DNA from: an uncultured Chitinophaga sp.
GTDB lineage: Bacteria; Bacteroidota; Bacteroidia; Chitinophagales; Chitinophagaceae
DNA length: 64,000 bases
Reading direction: 5' to 3'
Assembly: GCF_946479755.1 (NCBI RefSeq)
Contig: NZ_CAMLHC010000009.1
Location: 186,001-250,000, forward strand
Numbering within the stretch: position 1 is the first letter of the stretch; the number at the start of each line of letters is the position of its first letter. Of this stretch, positions 50,581 through 59,046 are shown one piece after another. A program made the position numbers and the translations under genes. Below the pieces are notes generated by a model that was not told the origin of the DNA, did not search any database, and worked only from the letters and a program-made list of their open reading frames with translations.

Positions 50581-52236
50581 CTATTCTATCAGTTCCCGGT
50601 TGCCCACCCATACAAATCGTTTGATGATAAACTCCTGGTTGGTGAAACTGGCGTTGCCGGCCGGATTGCCTCCGCTGACGTGGAAGTCGGAAAAGGCGGC
50701 ATGCTGGTTCACCCAGATGAAACCGGTCAGATTAAAGGACACAGGTGTAAACACACTGTTCATTTCATCTGCGATCTTCTCCTTGGTGGCGGGATCTGTG
50801 GTGTAGGCCGCACAGGTAATGGCGCCATGCTTCTGCGCCATCTGTTTGGCCAGCTGAATGGTATGTGCTGTGTCTTTGGTTTTAACAATCAGCACAATAG
50901 GACCAAACAGCTCCTTTTCATAAATATTGGTATCAGCGCTGCTGACTTCGATGATGGTAGGGGCCATCACCCTCGCTTTGCTGAATTCTTCGTTGTTGAC
51001 GGGCGTGCCTGCCAGTACCACCTTGCCGCCCAGCTGCTGCGCTTCCTGTGCACGCTGCAGGGTGCTTTCGTTCTGAAGTGCACCCAGTGTGCCGGCGCCC
51101 ATTTTAGGGTTGTTGGCCAGCGCTACGATGGCGTCCCTGAACTTTTGTACCACGTCGTTGAAACTTACCTGTCCGGCTGCGGTAGCAATACCGGTTTCAG
51201 GAATAAAGAAGTTCTGCGGCGCTGTACACATCTGGCCGGAATACAGGCTCACGGAAAAGGCGAGGTTCTGTATCACGGCGTCCAGGTCTTTTACGCTGTC
51301 CAGCAGTACGGAGTTGACGCCTGCTTTTTCAGTGAAAACGGTTTTCCCGGGAAGGGACTCTACATAGTTGCCGAAAGCACTGCCGCCGGTATAGTCAATC
51401 AGTTTTACGTCCGGATGTTCTGACAGCTTTTTGGCGATCAGGTTTTCGGAGCTGTCCGGCGCCAGCTGGCAAAGCAGCGGGTCGTGCCCGTTTTCCTGCA
51501 ACACCTGCTGTATGGCGGCTACCGCAATGGCGATGGGCAGGATAGCCCGCGGGTGCGGTTTTACGATCACCGGGTTGCCGGTGATCAGGTTGGCGTACAT
51601 ACCGGGCAGGGTGTTCCATACCGGGAAAGTAGAGCAACCGATCACCACGCCGATACCTTTCGGGATGGCACGAAATGTTTTACGGAGCCGGATGGCGGCT
51701 TTGCCCATGGGTTTTTCCCATTCCAGCTCGGCAGGGTACCGTTGCAACTCATGATAACCGGTGGCAATGGCTTCGAGGGCACGGTCGTTGGCGTGCGGAC
51801 CGGAAGCCTGGAAGCTCATCATAAAGCTCTGGCCGGTAGTATGCATGGTGGCATTGGCGATATCAAAAAAGTAATCCTTAATACGTTCAAGCGTTTCCGT
51901 TAGTACGCCGGCCCTTTCGGCTACCGGGGTGCGGCCCCAGACAGCAGCGGCATCCCCGGCTCTTCTGACCAGGTCGTCCACGGCGAAAAACGGATAGGTA
52001 ACGCCCAGCACTTCCTGGGTATAGGGCGACACTTCTTCCCCTGCCCAACCGGTTTCCCCGGTTTGCAGCAATTGTTTGAAGGGTTTGTTCAGCAGCAGCT
52101 GATAACTCTGTACTCCTTTTACATGGGCTTCTTCCCCGTAAGCTTTGGGGAGCTCCGGATAGTGCGAATAGAAAGTTCTTTCGTGATTCGCTTTAACAGC
52201 GGCATCAATCGTGTTTTGGTGTTTCGTGGCGAGCAT
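50581..52236 (-). CDS. paaN: PaaN-type aldehyde dehydrogenase
   Basis: This 551-residue protein has an ALDH core with catalytic cysteine Cys337 (SLYSGQMCTAPQNFF). The general-base region is TVFTEKAGVNSVLLDS, and FPVWNTLPGMYANLITGNPV carries cofactor contacts. The N-terminal extension (about 1-90) and overall length fit the short PaaN class rather than the MaoC-fused one. PaaN oxidises an open-ring aldehyde in phenylacetate degradation. No other paa gene is in the window, so a broader aldehyde substrate is possible. Confidence 0.85.
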   Translation of the reverse strand: MLATKHQNTIDAAVKANHERTFYSHYPELPKAYGEEAHVKGVQSYQLLLNKPFKQLLQTGETGWAGEEVSPYTQEVLGVTYPFFAVDDLVRRAGDAAAVWGRTPVAERAGVLTETLERIKDYFFDIANATMHTTGQSFMMSFQASGPHANDRALEAIATGYHELQRYPAELEWEKPMGKAAIRLRKTFRAIPKGIGVVIGCSTFPVWNTLPGMYANLITGNPVIVKPHPRAILPIAIAVAAIQQVLQENGHDPLLCQLAPDSSENLIAKKLSEHPDVKLIDYTGGSAFGNYVESLPGKTVFTEKAGVNSVLLDSVKDLDAVIQNLAFSVSLYSGQMCTAPQNFFIPETGIATAAGQVSFNDVVQKFRDAIVALANNPKMGAGTLGALQNESTLQRAQEAQQLGGKVVLAGTPVNNEEFSKARVMAPTIIEVSSADTNIYEKELFGPIVLIVKTKDTAHTIQLAKQMAQKHGAITCAAYTTDPATKEKIADEMNSVFTPVSFNLTGFIWVNQHAAFSDFHVSGGNPAGNASFTNQEFIIKRFVWVGNRELIE

Positions 52237-52261
52237 TATTCAGATTTTGAGATTATTCAGA

Positions 52262-52288
52262 CAGCCGGGCTGGTTATCATCCCGGCTG
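52262..52288 (-). terminator. Hairpin between the TPR gene and paaN
   Basis: CAGCCGGG pairs with CCCGGCTG around an 11-base loop, 80 bases after the TPR stop on the minus strand. There is no clear T-run, so it is a weak candidate. Confidence 0.45.
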
Positions 52289-52367
52289 GAAAAAGCTTAA
52301 AAAAACGGCTCTCTTGCTAATCCAATGCTGCATTTTTTCACATCGTGGCCAGGCATCCGCCCGGTAC

Positions 52368-53447
52368 TCAATACCCCCCGTTGATCAGCGTGAATTTTCC
52401 GTCATTGTAATATTCGTCGGGCCTGGGTTTCAACGGATGATTACGCTGGTATTTCAGAAAGTCGTCATAGTCCTGTTTATGCAGCGTTACCCATGCTTTG
52501 TAAGAGGCCTGGTTGGCGGCAGGACCGAAAAGCCAGTGGTTGTATGATTCAAACATGCCCTGCTGCAGCATCTTCTGCTGAAAATCAAAGAGCGCATAGG
52601 GGTAGCTGTTGCTATAGGAGTTATACCAGTCCAGTAGGAAACGGGTGCGGGCCATGATCAGTGCGTCGGGGTCCACACCGCCGGTGATCACACTCAGCTG
52701 TTTGCCCATGCACTGTTTGAATGCCTGGGAAAAACCGCCGTCTCCCTTGCTTTTTTTACCCTTTTTACCCTCTTCTTCAGGCACCATGCTGTCGAACAGG
52801 CTCGGATCGTTGAACAACTTTTTGTACGATTCCAGTACAATGTTCCTGATTTCAGCGGTCCGGGTCGTGAAGCTTTCCATGTTCATGAAGGTTTCACCGT
52901 ATAAAATGCACCACAAAGGGCTGTTGCTGTAATAGTAAGTTTTGGTGGCATTGTAATAATTGCCCGGAAAAGTGGGGTCCTGTTCAATGCCTTTAAGCCA
53001 GGAGCGCAGCGCGCCGTCATACATCTTGAAGTTCATCGCCAGCGTACCGTTGTCGTTGTACAACTCTCCGCTGTTGGGGAATTTACGGATGGCTTTTTCA
53101 TACATTCGTTGCGCTGTTTTCCATTCTTCCCGTCCCTGGTAGATGTTGCCCGCAATCTGGAATACCTGTATGTCCGCTTCTTTCCTGCTGAGCAGCGGCT
53201 CTATCACACTTTTCGCTTTGTTAAGGTCCCCTTTCAGGTAAAAGGTGAAACCCAGCTGTTTCCTGTATTCGAAATTGTCCGGTTCCAACTGTAACGCCTG
53301 GTTTAATACCAGCACAGCATTGGAGTAATCCCCGTTACGCATGAAGTTGGTAGCGGTTCTGTATAATTCATTTGCATCCTGCGCTACCGCCACTTGTGAA
53401 AATAATACCCCCGCAACAAATACTGCTTTCAATAAAGAAGACCTCAT
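52368..53447 (-). CDS. Secreted tetratricopeptide repeat protein
   Basis: The start at 53447 gives a signal peptide (MRSSLLKAVFVAGVLFSQVA, cleavage near VAQDA); the frame opens 21 codons earlier. The 359-residue protein has TPR units: ANELYRTATNFMRNGDYSNA, QLGFTFYLKGDLNKAKSVI, AGNIYQGREEWKTAQRMYEK. A helical C-terminal half (about 190-359) contains a lysine-rich patch (EEEGKKGKKSKGDG). The partner is unknown. Confidence 0.85.
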   Translation of the reverse strand: MRSSLLKAVFVAGVLFSQVAVAQDANELYRTATNFMRNGDYSNAVLVLNQALQLEPDNFEYRKQLGFTFYLKGDLNKAKSVIEPLLSRKEADIQVFQIAGNIYQGREEWKTAQRMYEKAIRKFPNSGELYNDNGTLAMNFKMYDGALRSWLKGIEQDPTFPGNYYNATKTYYYSNSPLWCILYGETFMNMESFTTRTAEIRNIVLESYKKLFNDPSLFDSMVPEEEGKKGKKSKGDGGFSQAFKQCMGKQLSVITGGVDPDALIMARTRFLLDWYNSYSNSYPYALFDFQQKMLQQGMFESYNHWLFGPAANQASYKAWVTLHKQDYDDFLKYQRNHPLKPRPDEYYNDGKFTLINGGY

Positions 53448-53630
53448 ATGCATTCCTGTCTGTCGTTTGTTGTAAAAGTAAGGAAAATGGGGTAATGTGC
53501 CGCTGATCAATCTCCCAGCAGGAATAAATAAGAACAGTAAATTTTATATTATGTAAATAATTTATTTGTTTGAAATAACATCTTTTAAAGTGAGGAGCAG
53601 GGACAGGCCGGCACAGCCGGCATCATCCGC

Positions 53631-53663
53631 AAAAAAAATCCCCTGATGACGGAACACCAGGGG
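53631..53663 (-). terminator. Terminator of the DUF1015 gene
   Basis: CCCCTG pairs with CAGGGG, followed on the minus strand by eight T's. It lies 27 bases after the DUF1015 stop. Confidence 0.8.
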
Positions 53664-53689
53664 AAGGATATTATTTAAAAATATGTTGA

Positions 53690-54934
53690 TTAAATCACAT
53701 GCGTGATCAGGCCGTCCCGCAGCTTGGGCTCAAACCAGGTGCTTTTCGGAGGCATCACATTACCGCTGTCTGCAATATCAAACAACTGCTGAATGGTAAC
53801 AGGGTACAGGGCGAAAGCAACTTTCATCTCTCCGCTGTCTACCCGTTTCACCAGTTCCTGTAAGCCACGGATACCGCCCACGAAGTCGATCCGCTTATCG
53901 GTACGCTGGTCTTTGATGCCCAGGTGTTTGTCCAGTATGTTGTTGGACAGGATGGTCACGTCCAGGATGCCAATAGGATCGGTGGTGTAGGTACCTTCTT
54001 TGGCTACCAGGCGATACCAGGCTCCCTCCAGGTACATGCTGAATTCATGCAGCATGGAAGGCTGCTGGGGCTGGTGGCCGATTTCTTCTACGGTGAAATC
54101 GTAGTCGAGGCGGGACAGCAGTTCTGCTTTGCTCAGGCCATTGAGGTCTTTCACTAGGCGGTTGTAGTCCAGGATGGCGAGCTGGCTGGCAGGGAAGATG
54201 GTGGTCAGGAAATAGTTCACCGGGTTTTCCACGGAAGTGATGGTGCCTTTTTCCTGGAACTCTTTCTGCACCAGGCTGGCAGACGCAGCACGGTGGTGGC
54301 CGTCGGCGATGTAAGTGCAGGGCACTTTTTCGGCGAACAGGGTAGTGATCTCCTGTACGGCGGCCGGGGTGTTGATCACCCAGATGGTATGCTGAATGCC
54401 GTCATCTGCGGTGAAGTCGTACGCCGGTTTGTTATTGTTTTGCCAGTGGTCTATCAGGGCGTTGACTTCCGGCACATCGTTGTATGCCAGGAAAACGTTG
54501 CCTGTCTGCGCCAGCGTGGTTTTAATATGGTTGATGCGGTCCAGTTCCTTGTCCGGGCGTGTAAACTCATGTTTTTTGATAATGCCTTTATTGTAGTCAT
54601 CTACGGAAGATGCGCACACCAGGCCTGTCTGGGCGCGGCCGTTCATCACGAGTTTGTAGATGTAGTAGGCGGGTTGCGCCTCCTGGAACAGCACGCCGTC
54701 CTTTACCAGGCGTTGCAGGTTTTCCGCTGCTTTATCGTATACCTGCTGACTGTGGGTGTCTATCCCTTCCGGCAGATCTATTTCAGATTTGGAAACATGA
54801 TAATACGAATACGGATTACCGGCAGCGGCAGCTTTAGCTTCGTCCGAACTGAGTACGTCATAAGGCCTTGCAGCTACTTGTGCCGCCAGTTCTTCTTTGG
54901 GCCTTAATCCTTTAAAAGGTCTGATAATAGCCAT
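53690..54934 (-). CDS. DUF1015 family protein
   Basis: This 414-residue protein begins MAIIRPFKGLRPKEELAAQV and has AARPYDVLSSDEAKA, then FTRPDKELDRINHIKTTLAQ and YIADGHHRAASASLVQKEF, typical of DUF1015 (SerC-linked, HipA-distant). The family often lies beside serine-biosynthesis genes. Here it follows serC with a palindromic repeat between. Its biochemical role is not established. Confidence 0.93.
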   Translation of the reverse strand: MAIIRPFKGLRPKEELAAQVAARPYDVLSSDEAKAAAAGNPYSYYHVSKSEIDLPEGIDTHSQQVYDKAAENLQRLVKDGVLFQEAQPAYYIYKLVMNGRAQTGLVCASSVDDYNKGIIKKHEFTRPDKELDRINHIKTTLAQTGNVFLAYNDVPEVNALIDHWQNNNKPAYDFTADDGIQHTIWVINTPAAVQEITTLFAEKVPCTYIADGHHRAASASLVQKEFQEKGTITSVENPVNYFLTTIFPASQLAILDYNRLVKDLNGLSKAELLSRLDYDFTVEEIGHQPQQPSMLHEFSMYLEGAWYRLVAKEGTYTTDPIGILDVTILSNNILDKHLGIKDQRTDKRIDFVGGIRGLQELVKRVDSGEMKVAFALYPVTIQQLFDIADSGNVMPPKSTWFEPKLRDGLITHVI

Positions 54935-54970
54935 GATAAAAATGTAGATGAGGGTAAAAGTAATAAAAAC

Positions 54971-55104
54971 AATTACGAATTACGAATTACGAATTACGAA
55001 AAAGAGCAAATACAATTACGGATTGCGAATTAACGCTTTCCGACTGAGCCTGGGATTCAGTCAGAAACCTTAATTCGTAATCCGTAATTCGTAATTCGTA
55101 ATTG
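54971..55104. repeat. Palindromic element with tandem AATTACG between serC and DUF1015 genes
   Basis: The left part has four tandem AATTACG words, then AATTACGGATTGCGAATTAA at 55014. The right arm (55071-55104) is its near-complement with CGTAATT words. The centre has a GACTGA/TCAGTC hairpin (55042-55062). The right end touches the serC stop codon. Confidence 0.78.
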
Positions 55105-55105
55105 C

Positions 55106-56176
55106 TTAAGCTTTCTTCAGGGAGAAGTATTTCATGGCTTCCACCATTACTTCTACGCTTTCGTAGGGCAAAGCATTGTACATGGATACCCGGAAACCAC
55201 CGGAGAGGCGGTGTCCCTTAATGCCAACAATATCTTCTTTCTTACAGAATTTCAGGAATTCCTCTTCCATCTCAGGCTTGTCCATGATGAAGCAGGCGTT
55301 CATCAGGCTGCGGTCTTCCTTGGCCACCGTACCGCGGAACAGCGGGTTGTGGTCAATTTCATCATACAGCAGGGCTGCCTTTTTCTCGTTGATTTTTTCG
55401 ATGGCCGGTATACCGCCCTGCTCTTTCAACCAGCGAAGGGTGAGCATGGAGATATATACCGCAAATACGGGAGGGGTATTCAGCATAGACCCGTTGTCTA
55501 TATGGTTCTTATAATCCAGTATAGCCGGGATCTTACGGGATACTTTACCGAGCATGCTCTTACGGATGGCTACCATGGTAGCGCCGGCTGCGCCCATGTT
55601 CTTCTGAACACCGGCATAGATCAGCGAGTATTTGTTGAAATCCATGGAGCGGCTCATAATGTCACTGCTCATATCCGCAATCAGGGGAACGTCTGTTACC
55701 GGGGTCATATGCCACTGGGTACCGTAGATGGTATTGTTCGTGGTTATATGCAGGTAGCTGGCCTGTGGGGGAATGTTGAACTGCTTGGGGATGTGGTTGT
55801 AGTTACTGTCTTTGGAGCTGGCTACTACATCTACGAAGCCAAACAATTTCGCTTCCTTGATAGCCTTGTTGGACCATACGCCGGTATCTACATACGCCGC
55901 TGTCTCACTGCTTTCCAGCAGATTCATGGGCACCTGCATAAACTGCGTGGTGGCACCGCCATGCAAATACAGCACCTCGAAGTCATCATCAAGCTGCATC
56001 AGTTCCCTAACCAGGTTACGCGCCTCTTCCATCACCGCTACAAACGGCTCCGTTCTGTGGCCTATTTCCAGTATAGACATCCCTGATCCCTCAAAATCGA
56101 TCAGCGCTTTACTGGCTTTGTATAATACCTCGTTGGGCAATACAGAAGGACCTGCGTTAAAATTATGCACCTTCAT
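55106..56176 (-). CDS. serC: Phosphoserine aminotransferase
   Basis: The start at 56176 (MKVHNFNAGPSVLPNEVLYK) is the family-typical N-terminus; the frame opens 13 codons earlier. The 356-residue protein has the PLP lysine motif SLIYAGVQKNMGAAG near the middle, EIGHRTEPF, and the C-terminal KGHRLSGGFRVSMYNALPY. It converts 3-phosphohydroxypyruvate to phosphoserine, and also serves pyridoxine synthesis. DUF1015 follows. Confidence 0.97.
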   Translation of the reverse strand: MKVHNFNAGPSVLPNEVLYKASKALIDFEGSGMSILEIGHRTEPFVAVMEEARNLVRELMQLDDDFEVLYLHGGATTQFMQVPMNLLESSETAAYVDTGVWSNKAIKEAKLFGFVDVVASSKDSNYNHIPKQFNIPPQASYLHITTNNTIYGTQWHMTPVTDVPLIADMSSDIMSRSMDFNKYSLIYAGVQKNMGAAGATMVAIRKSMLGKVSRKIPAILDYKNHIDNGSMLNTPPVFAVYISMLTLRWLKEQGGIPAIEKINEKKAALLYDEIDHNPLFRGTVAKEDRSLMNACFIMDKPEMEEEFLKFCKKEDIVGIKGHRLSGGFRVSMYNALPYESVEVMVEAMKYFSLKKA

Positions 56177-56313
56177 GTTACGATCTAGATTAAATTCATT
56201 TTTTGATCTTTCCACTTTGTTTTGGTTTTTCTAAGGAAACGGAAAAAAAACGGCACGGGTGTTTTAAAACCTGTAAGGCGCGTGGTGTAGGATAGGTTAA
56301 AAGACGGTAGGAA

Positions 56314-56321
56314 CAAAGATA
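56314..56321 (-). promoter_or_regulatory. Possible -7 element of serC
   Basis: TATCTTTG on the minus strand matches TAnnTTTG, about 138 bases before the serC ATG. It would give an unusually long leader; no -33 is clear. Confidence 0.35.
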
Positions 56322-56368
56322 AAATTTCTTTTCCAATTATTCTGTATCAGCCGAAATATTTTGCCCGT

Positions 56369-57355
56369 TTATTCTGTTCTGCCCAGCATGTGTCCCTCTG
56401 TCCACCGTTGTTGCAGCTGTTCAAACTCCTGTAACTCGCCCGCCGTAAGGCTTGTGTGATGTAGCTCCCTCAGAGAGGGCTGTCCTGCATTTACCCAGGC
56501 AGTATACCAGCAGGCCGCCACGGCGGCTATAGCCTGTTTCATCCGCCGCGCTGTCATGCCTCCCAGTAACTGGTGATATGCTTTCGTATAACCTTCAGCG
56601 TAAGTCCTCGTTAACACACCGTTCCTGATCTCATATGCATAACGCTGGGCCGGCGGCGTCTGTTCACATAACCGCTTTTCTTTTTGTAAAACGGTATCTG
56701 CTGCAAGGCCGCTACTGGTGACAATCTGCCAGACAAATGCCCGCCAGTCGCTGATATAACACGCTTTGCCGGCCCAGTAGTCAAACTCCGCGTCTGCCAG
56801 CAACTCGGGGATGCGCGATTCCCACAGTCCGTGAATGCCTGTTTGCCCGGTGAACTGCCCATTGTGATTGGAACAGGCATGCAGCGGCACATGCGCATCT
56901 GCCACGTAATGCCCGGCTTCCGCCGATAATTGCAATATCCGCTGCTGGTCCCGCTCCCGGAAAGCTTTTGTCAGCATATACATCATCTTTTCGAGATGCC
57001 ACGGCAGTATACCGTTGCGCTGCAACGAATCCGCCCCGTACCGCGCTACCGCCTCCTGCCAGCTGCGTGGTATCTGCCGGTAAGGCGGCCGGTCCAGTAC
57101 GTCTATGTCCAGGTAATGCCGCGGCGCCTCGGCAGCCACCATATACCGCCGCTTGTCCGGATCAGTAGCATGCACACGGATATATTCCAGCTGCGGCTTA
57201 TACAACACCAGCATCTCCGGCGGCAGACAAAAAACAGCCAGCCGGTTGATCCGCTCGTGGGCAAAGAAACCCCAGCCACCGGCCCTGCCGGCATACAGTA
57301 ATAATATAAAAGTGAAAATGGCAGCAGAACGCTGCTTCAGGATACGGGTTAACAT
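56369..57355 (-). CDS. S1/P1 nuclease / zinc-dependent phospholipase C-like protein
   Basis: The start is taken at 57355 (MLTRILKQRSAAIFTFILLL). After the signal peptide the mature protein would begin at Trp in WGFFAHERINRLAVF. The first residue W and His at +5 match the Trp1/His6 zinc ligands of S1/P1 nucleases. More ligands follow: HYLD, GHYVADAHVPLHACSNHNGQ, and HGLWES. The 329-residue enzyme is probably periplasmic and acts on phosphodiesters in nucleic acids or lipids; sequence alone does not decide which. Confidence 0.85.
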   Translation of the reverse strand: MLTRILKQRSAAIFTFILLLYAGRAGGWGFFAHERINRLAVFCLPPEMLVLYKPQLEYIRVHATDPDKRRYMVAAEAPRHYLDIDVLDRPPYRQIPRSWQEAVARYGADSLQRNGILPWHLEKMMYMLTKAFRERDQQRILQLSAEAGHYVADAHVPLHACSNHNGQFTGQTGIHGLWESRIPELLADAEFDYWAGKACYISDWRAFVWQIVTSSGLAADTVLQKEKRLCEQTPPAQRYAYEIRNGVLTRTYAEGYTKAYHQLLGGMTARRMKQAIAAVAACWYTAWVNAGQPSLRELHHTSLTAGELQEFEQLQQRWTEGHMLGRTE

Positions 57356-57363
57356 AACAAACA

Positions 57364-57468
57364 ATTTAGAGATTTCTTGATTTGGGAATTTAGTTATTTA
57401 TTTCAAGTGAACCAACGCCCTGCCTTACATAAATAACTAAATTCCAAAATCAGGAAATCCCTAAATAT
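57364..57468. repeat. Long palindromic element between DUF502 and S1/P1-like genes
   Basis: Arms of about 38 bp (57364-57401 and 57429-57468) pair with few mismatches. The left arm starts ATTTAGAGATTTCTTGATTT and the right arm ends AATCCCTAAATAT. The DUF502 stop codon lies inside the right arm. The ATTTAGAGATTT word is shared with the element at 16851. Confidence 0.8.
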
Positions 57469-58069
57469 TGGTAACACCGCCGCTCACGGCAAATTTCATC
57501 GCCTCTCCGGCTGAAACGTTCTCTAGGGGTTTTACCCGCTCCTTCGGCACAATAAACACCTTGCCGGTAATAGCGTAGGCATGCGGCACATACACGGCCA
57601 TATAACCCTCCATGCCCAGGCTGGTCACGTCCGTCTGCGTGATAAAGCCCATCTCCCATACATCCACGCCGTATATCTGCACCAGCACAGGATGGTCGAA
57701 CTTTTTCTTCTCACCCACAAACGCGTCAAATACGTCCTTGATAGAAGTGTAAATGTATTTGATGAAAGGCGTGCGCTCCAGCAAATGGTCAAACAGATCA
57801 AAGATCCGCCCGATAATAAAAGAAGAACTCAGATACCCTACCACTACCACTAATACCAATACCAGCGCAAATCCTACGCCCTTGTATTTTAAAAAGTTGA
57901 ATGAGGTGTCGTCCGGAATGATCTCCTTCGGAATAAGATTGTCAATAGTAACAAACGCCCAATATAATGTCAGTGCAGTGATCCCGATAGGGGCCAATAT
58001 CAGCAGGCCCTGGAAGAAATACCGCAATAAACGGGACGCAAACACTTTTAATCTGAGTTTTGGCGACAT
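57461..58069 (-). CDS. DUF502 family membrane protein
   Basis: This 202-residue protein has two N-terminal membrane helices (about 15-40 and 65-90: ALVLVLVVVVGYLSSSFIIG), the DUF502 block FIKYIYTSIKDVFDAFVG and the C-terminal VYVPHAYAITGKVFIVPKE. The family's function is unknown. Its stop codon is inside the palindromic element at 57364-57468. Confidence 0.9.
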   Translation of the reverse strand: MSPKLRLKVFASRLLRYFFQGLLILAPIGITALTLYWAFVTIDNLIPKEIIPDDTSFNFLKYKGVGFALVLVLVVVVGYLSSSFIIGRIFDLFDHLLERTPFIKYIYTSIKDVFDAFVGEKKKFDHPVLVQIYGVDVWEMGFITQTDVTSLGMEGYMAVYVPHAYAITGKVFIVPKERVKPLENVSAGEAMKFAVSGGVTNI

Positions 58070-58367
58070 GGCAAAAGGAATGAAGGCACAAAATTAGACA
58101 AATAAGCGGAAGATTACCTTTCTTCCGTATTGCCTGTCTGTAAAGATTGCCGGAGGCCCGCTATTCCATTGCTGTAAGTTTTTTTACCTCCCGCTGTCCG
58201 GCACTTTTCCCTGCTGCTCACCATCCCGGTGCCGTATCTCTGGCTTCGGCGCCACTCCTCTGCATCTCCGCTAATCCGGTCCGTACCTCCGCTAATCAGG
58301 CGAATCAGTAATTATCATGGGCATCACAGTTTGATGTTGCCACATATAAAAAATAAATACTGGAAAC
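58070..58367. other. Intergenic region before the TetR operon
   Basis: No gene is seen. A short direct repeat, CTCCGCTAATC, occurs at about 58268 and 58288. The right end leads into the TetR promoter and operator (58361-58398). Confidence 0.5.
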
Positions 58368-58398
58368 TTTGGAAGTTTAAAAAGTTTCCATAGTTTTG
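58361..58398 (+). promoter_or_regulatory. Promoter and inverted-repeat operator of the TetR efflux operon
   Basis: TTTG (58368-58371), 19 bases, then TAGTTTTG (58391-58398) is a full -33/-7 match. The inverted repeat TGGAAACTT (58361-58369) and AAGTTTCCA (58382-58390) covers the -33 and the spacer up to the -7. This is a good autoregulatory TetR site. The ATG is 33 bases downstream. Confidence 0.7.
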
Positions 58399-58431
58399 TC
58401 TTCGCATCACAAAGCCTGTTAAAGCACTCTT

Positions 58432-59043
58432 ATGGAACCGCAGGAACGTATCATGGACACGGCTTTTGGCCTGTTTCGACAATATGGCACCAGGTCAATC
58501 ACCATGGATGACATCGCTGAGAAAATGGGCATTTCCAAAAAGACACTCTATGCCCATTTTATGGATAAAGACGACCTGGTCACCCAGGCGCTTACCCGTT
58601 TTATCGGCCTTGTCGAAGCGGAATGCCTCACAGACCGCGACAAATCAGCAGACGCCATCGAGGAACTGTTCCTCGTCATGGACATGCTGGATCGCCGCAT
58701 GCGCAACATGAACCCCGTGATCCTGCTCGACCTGCAAAAGTTCCACGCGAAAGCGTACCAGGTTTTTTTGAACTATCAGAACAACTCACTGACCAACACG
58801 ATCCGCGAAAACCTGGAACGTGGCATCAGTGAAGGACTCTACCGACCGGACCTCGACATCAGAATTCTGACTCAATACCGCGTTTACGGATGTATGCTCA
58901 GCTTCCAGCCCGAAGCGTTTCCAGGTAATGCCGACATGAACAGGGTACAAAAAGTACTGCTGGAAAATTTTCTGTACGGAGTAGCCTCCGCCAAAGGGTA
59001 CAAGCTTATCGAAAAGTACAAACAACTATCGCAAAACATATAA
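58432..59043 (+). CDS. TetR/AcrR-family transcriptional regulator
   Basis: This 203-residue protein has a TetR helix-turn-helix (about 5-55: YGTRSITMDDIAEKMGISKK, TLYAHFMDKDDLV) and a helical ligand domain (about 60-200). It is the first gene of the operon and lies three bases before the TolC gene. It probably represses the pump through the operator at 58361-58390 and is released by a pump substrate. Confidence 0.93.
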   Translation: MEPQERIMDTAFGLFRQYGTRSITMDDIAEKMGISKKTLYAHFMDKDDLVTQALTRFIGLVEAECLTDRDKSADAIEELFLVMDMLDRRMRNMNPVILLDLQKFHAKAYQVFLNYQNNSLTNTIRENLERGISEGLYRPDLDIRILTQYRVYGCMLSFQPEAFPGNADMNRVQKVLLENFLYGVASAKGYKLIEKYKQLSQNI

Positions 59044-59046
59044 ACT

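Noticed and set aside
54971..55104. CRISPR array
   Set aside because: The repeats are seven-base tandems with no spacers and form inverted arms, and no cas gene is present.
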